This document shows positions 42,195 through 49,593 of a stretch of 64,000 nucleotides of DNA, piece after piece. The translations under genes were made by a program, and so were the position numbers. The notes below the pieces were generated by a model that made no database searches, was not told where the DNA came from, and worked only from the letters and a program-made list of their open reading frames with translations. The stretch is from Trebonia kvetii (GTDB taxonomy: Bacteria; Actinomycetota; Actinomycetes; Streptosporangiales; Streptosporangiaceae): assembly GCF_007827045.1 (NCBI RefSeq), contig NZ_RPFW01000005.1, forward strand, positions 81,835 to 145,834. The letters run 5' to 3'. Within the stretch, counting starts at the first letter, position 1; each line of letters starts with the position of its first letter.

Positions 42195-42566
42195 ATGCCG
42201 TCACCTGACCAGATCCGCGCCGCCGTCCTCCGCTACCTGGCCGCCGTCGCTGGCGGATCCGCCAGCGAGATCGCGGCCTGTTACGCGCCGGACGCGACGG
42301 TCGAGGACCCGGCGGGCAGCGAGCCGCACCGGGGCCGGGCCGCCATCGCCCAGTTCTACTCGCCGCTGGAGGCGGCGGCACGCGAGACGAAACTGCTGAC
42401 GCTTCGCATCGCAGGCGGCGCCGCCGTCTTCCATTTCCTGGTCCGTACCAAGCTGCCTGACCAGACCGTCGATGTCGAGCCGATTGACCTGATGACATTC
42501 GACTCGCGTGGGCTGATCACCAGCATGCGGGCCTTCTGGAGCGAATCCGATGTGCGCGTGACCTAG
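42195..42566 (+). CDS. Steroid delta-5-isomerase (ketosteroid isomerase)
   Basis: A 123-residue SnoaL/NTF2-fold enzyme. Counting from ATG 42195, Tyr14, Asp38 (ATVEDPAG) and Asp98 (VEPIDLM) fall at or next to the classic ketosteroid isomerase positions Tyr14, Asp38 and Asp99, strongly supporting both function and start. It shifts the C5 double bond to C4 after 3-hydroxyl oxidation, as needed for delta-5 sterols or sapogenins. Placed directly after the KstD-type gene, whose product uses its product. Confidence 0.9.
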   Translation: MPSPDQIRAAVLRYLAAVAGGSASEIAACYAPDATVEDPAGSEPHRGRAAIAQFYSPLEAAARETKLLTLRIAGGAAVFHFLVRTKLPDQTVDVEPIDLMTFDSRGLITSMRAFWSESDVRVT

Positions 42567-42577
42567 TGGTGTTATCG

Positions 42578-42621
42578 CGCTTCCGTTCGGGACTATTTTG
42601 GCTTTGTTCCGAACGGAAGCG
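42578..42621. terminator. 13-bp-stem inverted repeat between convergent genes
   Basis: CGCTTCCGTTCGG (42578-42590) and CCGAACGGAAGCG (42609-42621) are perfect reverse complements with an 18-base loop, in the gap between the convergent isomerase and iclR genes. A bidirectional terminator is the simplest reading. The arms also contain TTCCGAACGGAA, an IclR-type palindrome, so an operator is possible. Confidence 0.6.
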
Positions 42622-42675
42622 GGTGACCCTGGCCGGCGCGCGATATGTTCTCTGCCTGGACGGCGCAGGGCGGTC

Positions 42676-43482
42676 TCAGCGTGCCGCTTCGGCCTGATAG
42701 GCCTCCCTGGCTGAGGTGGGCCTGCCGCCTCCTGCGCTGGCCAGTGAGCTCCAGATCTGGCTCGCAGCCATCCTGACCGGGCTGATCAGTCGCTCAAACT
42801 GGACCTGAGTCACAGGGCCGCAGATGGATATCGCCGCGGCCGGATTCGGCGGCGGTCCCACGGGCGAGGCTACGCAGCCGATTCCCGTGAGCGCCTCCTC
42901 GCGGTCGAAGGCGATCCCCCGGTCCTTGACCCAGGACAATTCCTGGCGAAGGCGATGGTCGGTCGTAATGCTCCGGCTGGTGCGGCCGCGGGGCGCGATG
43001 GCCAGCGAGTCCCGCCTTGCCTGCTCGCCGGCAAAGGCCAGCAGCGTCTTGCCGACAGCAGTGCAGTGCGCCGGCTGCCGCCCGCCGATGCGAGAGGGGA
43101 GCCGGATGCCGAACGAGCCGCCGATCTTGTCGAGGTAGACGACCTCGGGGCCGTCAAGCACGGCGAGATGCACCACCATCCCGGTCATGTCGGCCAGTTC
43201 GTGCAGGTAGGGAAGCGCCACGCGGCGCAGCTGGTTCTGGTGCGCGGCGAGGCCGCCCAGTTCAAGTACGCCGAGTCCGAGCCGGTAGCTCCCGTCCTCA
43301 TCGTGGTACAGCCATCGGATCCGCACCAGGTGCTCGAGGATGCGGTGCGCCGACGACCGGGGCACTCCGGTCTGCACGACTACCTGCGCGACCGTAAGGC
43401 TCGCCGGGCCGTTGAAGGCGTCGAGGATCTGAGCCACCCGGTCAATCATTGACGCAGGCGCCGACGTGTCCGTCGATGTCAT
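42676..43482 (-). CDS. IclR-family transcriptional regulator
   Basis: A 268-residue regulator: winged helix LTVAQVVVQTGVPRSSAHRILEHL (residues ~30-53) and a C-terminal effector domain with RLPSRIGGRQPAHCTAVGKTLLA. ATG 43482 follows GAGGAGG; the open frame further upstream crosses a promoter. It lies between the KstD/isomerase genes and the Old Yellow Enzyme gene, with KstR2-like box 5 upstream. It is a reasonable candidate for binding the TTCCC-N7-GGGAA sites, since IclR proteins often use TTCC/GGAA half-sites. Confidence 0.9.
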   Translation of the reverse strand: MTSTDTSAPASMIDRVAQILDAFNGPASLTVAQVVVQTGVPRSSAHRILEHLVRIRWLYHDEDGSYRLGLGVLELGGLAAHQNQLRRVALPYLHELADMTGMVVHLAVLDGPEVVYLDKIGGSFGIRLPSRIGGRQPAHCTAVGKTLLAFAGEQARRDSLAIAPRGRTSRSITTDHRLRQELSWVKDRGIAFDREEALTGIGCVASPVGPPPNPAAAISICGPVTQVQFERLISPVRMAASQIWSSLASAGGGRPTSAREAYQAEAAR

Positions 43483-43566
43483 CGATGTCCTCCTCGCGGA
43501 TGCGCGGGCGGGGACGCCACCCGGACCCGTGTTCCTGTGACAAGGGTCACCCAGTATCGGGGACAA

Positions 43567-43580
43567 AGCAAGCGCTTGGT
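43567..43580. promoter_or_regulatory. KstR2-like box 5
   Basis: AGCAAGCGCTTGGT, a perfect AnCAAGnnCTTGnT match, lies between iclR (start 43482, minus) and the Old Yellow Enzyme gene (start 43738, plus), with an A/T-rich T-tract just after it. Confidence 0.68.
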
Positions 43581-43737
43581 ACAACTTTTTTTTGCGTCCA
43601 GTGGCCGGGAAGCGCCGTGTCCTCGAACGGGCAGGACTCGTATGCTGCCTCCGTCCGTGCAGGTCGCGGGCTCAGGCAGAGGGACCTCGGCCTGTCGGCG
43701 ACCTACTGAGCCGGTGATCTATCGAGGAGGCGCATCG

Positions 43738-44940
43738 ATGCCACAGCCGCTCGTCCAGGGGGACATGCCGGATCCGTTCGCGCCGGCCACGCTCGGGCCC
43801 GTCACCCTGCGCAACCGAACGATCAAATCGGCCACCTATGAGAACATGGCCAGGGACGGCCTGGTCACCGACGCGCTCATCAACTTCCACGTCGCCCACG
43901 CTGCGGGCGGGGTGGGCATGACCACGGTCGCGTACTGCTCCGTCTCCAAAGAGGGCAGGACCGACGGGCGCCAGATCTACTGGCGTCCCGAGGCGATGCC
44001 CGGTCTCCGTCGGCTGACGGATGCCGTGCACGCTGCTGGCGCCGCCGTTTCCGCCCAGATCGGGCACTCCGGCCCGGTCGGTAACCCGAAGCAGACTGGG
44101 GGGCCGGCGCTGTCGCCGAGCCGGTTCTTCAACCCGCAGAACCTGCGCGCCACTACCCCGGCCACCCGTGAAGACCTCAAGCGGATCATCCGGCAGCACG
44201 GTCAGGCTGCGGTCATGGCGGCGGACGCGGGCTTCGACGCCGTGGAGGTCCATCTGGGGCACAACTACCTGGCTAGTTCCTTCCTCAGCCCCAGGCTGAA
44301 CAAGCGTAAGGACGAGTACGGCGGCAGCCTGGAGAACCGCGCCCGGCTCGCGCTCGCCGTCACCCAGGCGGTGCGCGACGCGGTCGGCGACCGCATCGCC
44401 ATCCTCGCCAAGCTGAACATGGACGACGGGGTTCCCGGCGGATTCTGGCTTGACGAGGCCATCGCGGTCGCCCAGTGGCTGGAGCGGGCGGGGAGTGTCG
44501 ACGCGCTGGAGATGACCGAGGGCAGTTCGCTGCTTAACCCCATGTACCTGTTCAAGGGCGACGCTCCGATCGAGGACTTCGCCAAGTACGTGCCCGAGCC
44601 CGTCAAGACCGGAACAAGGCTGTTCGGCGGTCGGTTCCTGAAAACCTACCCGTACTCGGACGGCTACTTCTTGCGTGACGCACGGCAGATCCGCGCGGCG
44701 GTCAGCCTGCCCATGGTCCTGCTCGGTGGGGTAACCAGCCGCGCGGTGATCGACGAGGCGATGGCGCAGGGGTTCCAGTTCGTCGCCATGGGGCGCGCCC
44801 TGCTGCGCGAGCCCGACTTGATCAACCGGATGCAGAAGGAGCCGGGGACCAGTTCCCTGTGCATCCACTGCAACAAGTGCATGACCACGATCTTCGCGAA
44901 CGGCACCCGCTGCGTGCTCGTGCCGGAACACACCTCATAG
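43738..44940 (+). CDS. Old Yellow Enzyme-family NADH:flavin oxidoreductase
   Basis: A 400-residue FMN TIM-barrel ene-reductase. Visible: PATLGPVTLRNRTIKSATYENMA at the start, VEVHLGHNYLASSFLSPRLNKRKDEYGGS in the middle, and CIHCNKCMTTIF at the end, the beginning of the Fe-S Cys cluster of dienoyl-CoA reductase-type members, here cut short. ATG 43738 follows GAGGAGG; the upstream in-frame stretch is promoter. Likely reduces enone C=C bonds, in the opposite sense to KstD. KstR2-like box 5 precedes it. Confidence 0.92.
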   Translation: MPQPLVQGDMPDPFAPATLGPVTLRNRTIKSATYENMARDGLVTDALINFHVAHAAGGVGMTTVAYCSVSKEGRTDGRQIYWRPEAMPGLRRLTDAVHAAGAAVSAQIGHSGPVGNPKQTGGPALSPSRFFNPQNLRATTPATREDLKRIIRQHGQAAVMAADAGFDAVEVHLGHNYLASSFLSPRLNKRKDEYGGSLENRARLALAVTQAVRDAVGDRIAILAKLNMDDGVPGGFWLDEAIAVAQWLERAGSVDALEMTEGSSLLNPMYLFKGDAPIEDFAKYVPEPVKTGTRLFGGRFLKTYPYSDGYFLRDARQIRAAVSLPMVLLGGVTSRAVIDEAMAQGFQFVAMGRALLREPDLINRMQKEPGTSSLCIHCNKCMTTIFANGTRCVLVPEHTS

Positions 44941-45015
44941 CGTCCGGGCAAGCCAGCGGCTCTGGCCGCGACGCCTGGAGAAAGCGGCGGTGATCGGTAA
45001 ACCGCTATGCCGCGG

Positions 45016-46713
45016 CTACCCGGCCTGGCCGGCGGCGTGCCGTGCGACGATGTAGCCGTACACGATCCCCTGCCCGATCGTCGCTCCGGCGCCGGGATAG
45101 AAAGTGCCGAAGGCGTTGGCCGCCGCGTTGCCGGTCGCGTAGAGGCCGCCGATCACCGACCCGTCCGCGCGCAGCGCACGGCCCGAGCCGTCCGCCCGGA
45201 TGCCGCCGCAGGTGCCCAGGTCGCTTAGCACCACCTGCACCGCGTAGAGTGTCCCGCTCAGCGGCCGCAGGTTCGGGTTCGGAGTGACCGTCGGATCGCC
45301 GTAATAGCGGTCATAAGCACCCCTCCCACGGTGGAAGTCGTCGTCGATGCCGGACGACGCGAGCAGGTTGAACCTGCGGAACGTCTCGGCGAAGGCGGAC
45401 TCGTCCGCGCCGATCGCGCGGGCCAGCTCCTGCGGGCTGCCCGCCCGGTGCGCGACCCCGGCGTCATACCAGGCCTTCGGGAATGCCATCCGGGGGAAGA
45501 CGGCGCCCGCGAAGACGTAGCTGTTGCGGTAGCGCTGATCGAAGACCAGCCACATCTTCCGCACCGGGTCGCCCGACCGTTCGAGCTCAAGCACCCGCTG
45601 GCCGAAGCTCATGTAGTCCGAGGACTCGTTGGTGAACCGGCGTCCCGACGCGTTGATCATGAAGGAGCCGGGCAGGGACCGCTCGGCGAGGAGAACCTGC
45701 ACGGCGCCGCCGGGGGAGAGCGGCGCGACCGAAGGGAACCACCATGCCTGGTCCATCAGGGCGGTGTCCGCGCCCACGTCCTGGGCGAGCTTGATCGCGT
45801 CGCCCGTGTTGCCCTCGCTGCCCAGGCTCCAGTCCTCGAGGGACTCGGACTGGAACTTGTGCCGCATGGCCATGTCGTGGTCGAACCCGCCAGCCGAGAG
45901 CACCACCCCGCGGGTGGCGGTCACGGTCACCTCGCGGCCGTCCCGCTCGAGCACCGCCCCGGTGACTCGCTTACCGTCGGTGACCAGCCTGACCAGCGAG
46001 GTGCTCGTCCACACCGGGATGCCTGCCTTCAGGACTCCCGCGAACAGGCCCGCCGCCAGGGCCTGGCCTCCCGCCAGGTACTCCCGGCCCAGCGCCAGCC
46101 CGCCGATACCCTGAGCCACACGGAAAAGGACCCTCGGGACGGCCTTCGCCGGAACTCGGGCCATCAGGTTCATCCACTTGTAGTCGGCACCGGTGATCGG
46201 CATCGGGACCGGCCCGGCCAGCGCCGCGGGACGCAGGACCGTCCTGCTCTCACCGAGGATCGAGGCGTTGAACGGGCGAGCCTCGCAGCTGCGCCCTGCC
46301 GCGGAACCGCCCGGGTTCTCCGCGTGGTAGTCGGAGTAGCCGCGGTCCCACTGGAACTTCATGGGGGTGGTGCGCTGCATCATGGCCACCGCGGCGGGGC
46401 CGTTCTCCACGAAACTTTGCCACCGCTCGGCGGGGGAGGACTCGCCTACCAGTGCCTTCAGGTACTCCGCTCCTCGCTCCAGTGTGTCGCCCGAGCCTGC
46501 TTCCAGCAGTGCCGGGTTGGCCGGAATCCAGAAAGCTCCGCCCGACCGGGCCGTCGAGCCGCCCACGTACTGCGTCTTCTCGACCACAAGGGTCCGCAGT
46601 CCGAACTCGTTCGCGGCGAGCGCGGCTGCCATGCCTGTCCCTGAACCGATGATCAGCAGGTCGACGGTCGTGTTCTCTGCCCGCACGGCCGGCGGCGCGG
46701 CGATCTTCGCCAT
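45016..46713 (-). CDS. kstD: 3-oxosteroid 1-dehydrogenase, canonical KstD
   Basis: A 565-residue FAD enzyme with the hallmark KstD residues: GSGTGMAAALAA near residue 25, GGSTARSGGAFWIP, the Tyr119 equivalent in GYSDYHAENPGG, RFTNESSDYMSFG (Tyr318 equivalent) and FYPGAGATIGQG (Tyr487/Gly491 equivalents). It introduces the 1,2 double bond of 3-ketosteroids, needed with KshA for ring B opening. ATG 46713 follows GGGAGGG. Upstream lie a 16-bp perfect palindrome (46771-46786) and a TTCCC-N7-GGG site. Confidence 0.94.
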   Translation of the reverse strand: MAKIAAPPAVRAENTTVDLLIIGSGTGMAAALAANEFGLRTLVVEKTQYVGGSTARSGGAFWIPANPALLEAGSGDTLERGAEYLKALVGESSPAERWQSFVENGPAAVAMMQRTTPMKFQWDRGYSDYHAENPGGSAAGRSCEARPFNASILGESRTVLRPAALAGPVPMPITGADYKWMNLMARVPAKAVPRVLFRVAQGIGGLALGREYLAGGQALAAGLFAGVLKAGIPVWTSTSLVRLVTDGKRVTGAVLERDGREVTVTATRGVVLSAGGFDHDMAMRHKFQSESLEDWSLGSEGNTGDAIKLAQDVGADTALMDQAWWFPSVAPLSPGGAVQVLLAERSLPGSFMINASGRRFTNESSDYMSFGQRVLELERSGDPVRKMWLVFDQRYRNSYVFAGAVFPRMAFPKAWYDAGVAHRAGSPQELARAIGADESAFAETFRRFNLLASSGIDDDFHRGRGAYDRYYGDPTVTPNPNLRPLSGTLYAVQVVLSDLGTCGGIRADGSGRALRADGSVIGGLYATGNAAANAFGTFYPGAGATIGQGIVYGYIVARHAAGQAG

Positions 46714-46770
46714 GATTACTTGTCCCTCCCGCTGTAACCAGCTGCTGAGCCCAGCAGCCTCCAGTGCAAT

Positions 46771-46786
46771 ACTAGCGCGCGCTAGT
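46771..46786. promoter_or_regulatory. Perfect 16-bp palindrome before kstD
   Basis: ACTAGCGCGCGCTAGT, self-complementary over its full length, about 58 bases upstream of the KstD start. It is probably an operator of a TetR-type protein; the lacI/tetR pair lies next to it. Confidence 0.5.
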
Positions 46787-46854
46787 CCAGCTCATTAGGA
46801 CGTTTAGGTCGCGCGAACAATGGATTTCCGGCCATCCGCGGCCGAATCCAGCGG

Positions 46855-46871
46855 TTCCCGCCCAGCGGGCA
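46855..46871. promoter_or_regulatory. TTCCC-N7-GGGAA-type operator, site 8
   Basis: TTCCCGCCCAGCGGGCA, with perfect CCCGC/GCGGG arms, about 142 bases upstream of kstD and 50 bases past the lacI stop. Confidence 0.52.
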
Positions 46872-46919
46872 CCTATTACTCTTCCCGGGCGCGGCTGCTT
46901 CCCCGGGCTCAGCCGGGCC

Positions 46920-47909
46920 TCAGGCTGACTCGCGGGCGACCACGGTAGCGGTCACGCCGGGGCTCATGCCAGGCAATGGCCGGCCGTCGGCCAGGTGCAC
47001 GGCCTGCCAGGCGACGTACCTGCCCATCCCCGCGTAGTCGACGCGCACGCTCGACAGCCCAGGGACGAACGCTGCCGAGATCGGGCTGTCGTCATGACCG
47101 ACGACAGCCAGATCCCCCGGGACCGACAGCCCCGCGCGCAGTGCCCCGCCGGCGAAGACGGCGGCAGTCTCATCGTTGTAGGCGATGACGCCGGTAACCC
47201 CCGCGGCATGCCACGCCAGCGCCGCCTTCCGCGCGGACTCGTCCCGGGAGTCAAGCTCGCGTGCGTCAAGGCAAGCGATGCCGAGACTAGATGCCGTTCG
47301 CTGCGCCGCCCGCAGACGCGGTCCCGCGATCACCGTGAGCCGTGGGTCTGAGGGCGAGGCGAATGCGAGCTTGCGGTGGCCGAGCCCCGCCAGGTACTGG
47401 ACCTGCATCCTCGTTCCGGCCGTCACCAGGGGCTGCTCGTCGGGCGGCGGCTGCCCGGGACCGGGATATACCTTGGCGATGCCGCTCGCGCGCAAGGCCG
47501 CCATCTCCTCGTCGCTGAACGGGAACATGCCGACGACGACCTCGGGGTCCAGCGTCTCCCAGAGCGGTCGTGCCTGGTCCGACGGGTAACGCGTATAGGT
47601 GATCAGTGAGTAGCCGGCCATGCCGAGGACGTGCGCCGCCTCGCCCAGGTACAGATGCATGGCGTAGTCGGCCGGCCAGTCTGGCAGGACAAACAGGACA
47701 ATGCGGCTGCGCCCGCTGGCCAGCGCCTGTGCCGCGCTGTTCGGCCGGTACCCGCGCCTGGCCGCTTCCTGGAGAACGCGCTCCCTGGTGGCCTCGGAGA
47801 TGGTCTGGCCAGGTGTGTTGTTCAGAACGAACCCGACCGTGGCTCGCGACACGCCCGCCGCGCGCGCGATATCCGCCGCCGTGATCCTCGGCCGCTCTGT
47901 CGCTGTCAC
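46920..47909 (-). CDS. LacI-family transcriptional regulator
   Basis: A 329-residue LacI-type regulator: helix-turn-helix ITAADIARAAGVSRATVGFVL at residues 9-29, hinge helix RPNSAAQALASGRS, then a periplasmic-binding-protein-like sensor domain with VVGHDDSPIS. LacI proteins usually sense sugars, so it could respond to the sugars of glycosides processed by the GH78/GH3 enzymes, though it is 34 kb from them. Starts at GTG 47909, overlapping the tetR stop (GTGA), an unusual two-regulator operon. Confidence 0.92.
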   Translation of the reverse strand: MTATERPRITAADIARAAGVSRATVGFVLNNTPGQTISEATRERVLQEAARRGYRPNSAAQALASGRSRIVLFVLPDWPADYAMHLYLGEAAHVLGMAGYSLITYTRYPSDQARPLWETLDPEVVVGMFPFSDEEMAALRASGIAKVYPGPGQPPPDEQPLVTAGTRMQVQYLAGLGHRKLAFASPSDPRLTVIAGPRLRAAQRTASSLGIACLDARELDSRDESARKAALAWHAAGVTGVIAYNDETAAVFAGGALRAGLSVPGDLAVVGHDDSPISAAFVPGLSSVRVDYAGMGRYVAWQAVHLADGRPLPGMSPGVTATVVARESA

Positions 47910-48547
47910 GGCTCTGAGGCTCTCGCCTCGAACCCGGCGAGTACCGCGCGCAAGGCGCGACGCAGGAGTTCCCTGACGTCGCCCTCGGCGCCGGCCCTGA
48001 TCCAGCCGTCGAAGACGTGCCTGGTTGCCTGGACGACGAGGACGGCCGGGAGCGTCTGGAGCGCCGGGTGATCGCCGGTCACAATCCGCTCGGACAGGAA
48101 CTTCTGCACGCGGCCGGCGAGCTCGTCGTCCACCTCAAGCCAGCGCAGGCGGTACTCCGCGTTGTCCGCGATCAGCCGCATAAGGCGCAGTTCGAAGTCG
48201 GTCAACGCGCCGTCGTGCAGTTGCGGGGACCATGCCTGGACGAGATCCTCGATCAGGTCGCCACCTCCCTGCGCCCTGTCCTGGAGCTCGGCGATGATTA
48301 GGTCCGCGCTCTCACGGAACAGGGGACGGACCACGTCTTCCTTAGCGGGAAAGTGCCGGTAGAACGTTCTCGTTGAGATGCCGACGGAGCCGGCGATGCG
48401 CTCGACCGTGGCGGACGTGTCGCCGTCGGCCACGAAGATCTCGGCTGCCTTGTGGGCGATCTCCAGCCGCAACTCATGCGCGCGCCGCTGGACTAGCGAG
48501 GGACGGGTCGGCTTGGTCGCCGTATCGGTGTCCGCCAGGTCCGCCAT
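47906..48547 (-). CDS. TetR-family transcriptional regulator
   Basis: A 213-residue TetR protein: TVERIAGSVGISTRTFYRHFPAKEDVV near residues 45-71 is the DNA-binding domain. Three in-frame starts are adjacent (GTG 48553, ATG 48550, ATG 48547); I chose 48547, which gives five bases from GGGAAG. It overlaps lacI by four bases and is divergent from the iclR gene at 48695. A candidate for binding the palindrome at 46771-46786. Confidence 0.88.
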   Translation of the reverse strand: MADLADTDTATKPTRPSLVQRRAHELRLEIAHKAAEIFVADGDTSATVERIAGSVGISTRTFYRHFPAKEDVVRPLFRESADLIIAELQDRAQGGGDLIEDLVQAWSPQLHDGALTDFELRLMRLIADNAEYRLRWLEVDDELAGRVQKFLSERIVTGDHPALQTLPAVLVVQATRHVFDGWIRAGAEGDVRELLRRALRAVLAGFEARASEP

Positions 48548-48643
48548 CATCACTTCCCGGTTCCCAAGGCACCGCCGTGCGTGCCAGCGAGAAAGAGTTC
48601 ATTTACACGATAGTGGGCCGTCGTTATACTCACGGATGTCAGT

Positions 48644-48662
48644 TTGTGCCAACCTGGCACAA
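48644..48662. promoter_or_regulatory. Palindrome before iclR (P450 operon)
   Basis: TTGTGCCAACCTGGCACAA has perfect seven-base arms around a five-base centre, 33 bases upstream of the iclR start and about 97 from tetR. A second half-site (TGTGCAAC) follows. Likely an operator for the IclR protein itself. Confidence 0.55.
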
Positions 48663-48694
48663 TGTGCAACTGACGCTGACGTCGGAGGTGCGCT

Positions 48695-49486
48695 ATGGTG
48701 ATGTCGCCAGCACAGGACACGCCCACCGCCATGATTGACCGAGTGGCCTCGCTCCTGCAGGTCCTCGACGGCCAACATCACTGCACGCTCGCCCAGATCT
48801 CGCGGCAGACGCGCGTGCCCCGGTCGTCGGCCCACCGCATTCTTCAGCGCCTCGTCGACCTCGGGTGGGTCGAGCGGCACGGGTTCAATTACTCGCTGGG
48901 CATCCGCATGTTTGAGCTCGGCGTCCGGGTCGTCCATCGCGATCAAGTGCACGGGGCCGCGCTGCCCGTCATGCATGCCCTCTACCGGTCGACCGGGCTC
49001 ACCGCCTACCTGAGTGTGTTGCAGTCCACCGACATCCTGCACATCGAGCGGGTCGGCGGCTGGCCCGAGCGCGCCGCAGGCTGGCACCTGGGCGGCAGGC
49101 AGCCGGCCGTGCACTGCGCGGCCGGCCGGGCGCTGATCGCCCGGCTTGACGAGGCTTTGTGGCCGGAGCTGGCGGTCCTGCAGCCTCCGACCTCGCGAGC
49201 GATTTGCGGTCCCACGGCGCTGCGCCGTGAACTGTACCGGGTGCGTGACCGCGGCGGCGTCGCCATCGATAACGAGGGCTGCGTCCCGGGAACAATCGCG
49301 GTGGCGGCCCCGGTCGGCCCTTCCGGCGCGGGGATCAACGCGGCACTGACCCTGTGCGGGCCCGCTCCCGCCGTCCAGACCGACAAGGCAATGGCCGCGG
49401 TGCATGCCGCCGCGATGAACATCTGGCAGGCAGCCGCCGGTGTACCTCGACGGCGCGGGCAGCGCGCCTTGGCCACCACTGCCTGA
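48695..49486 (+). CDS. IclR-family transcriptional regulator of the P450 operon
   Basis: A 263-residue IclR protein: winged helix CTLAQISRQTRVPRSSAHRILQRLV (~29-53) and sensor domain with HLGGRQPAVHCAAGRALIA. ATG 48695 follows GGAGG. It is a paralogue of the regulator at 42676 and precedes the SDR-lactonase-SDR-P450-ferredoxin genes in the same direction, so it probably controls them. The nearby palindrome supports autoregulation. Confidence 0.9.
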   Translation: MVMSPAQDTPTAMIDRVASLLQVLDGQHHCTLAQISRQTRVPRSSAHRILQRLVDLGWVERHGFNYSLGIRMFELGVRVVHRDQVHGAALPVMHALYRSTGLTAYLSVLQSTDILHIERVGGWPERAAGWHLGGRQPAVHCAAGRALIARLDEALWPELAVLQPPTSRAICGPTALRRELYRVRDRGGVAIDNEGCVPGTIAVAAPVGPSGAGINAALTLCGPAPAVQTDKAMAAVHAAAMNIWQAAAGVPRRRGQRALATTA

Positions 49487-49593
49487 GCCGTTAGCCACCG
49501 GGCGGCCGGGCTCGGCTTGCCCTGGACGAGGAGCTGCCATGCCTGACATGACTCCAGCACTGTGCGGACCGCAGGCATACCAATGGGAGGGGC

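Noticed and set aside
43581..43592. T-tract after box 5 as a rho-independent terminator
   Set aside because: No stable GC stem precedes the T-run; it lies in a divergent promoter region.
44941..45015. Terminator between the Old Yellow Enzyme and kstD genes
   Set aside because: Only a short, mismatched GCGGT/ACCGC stem is visible; too weak to call.
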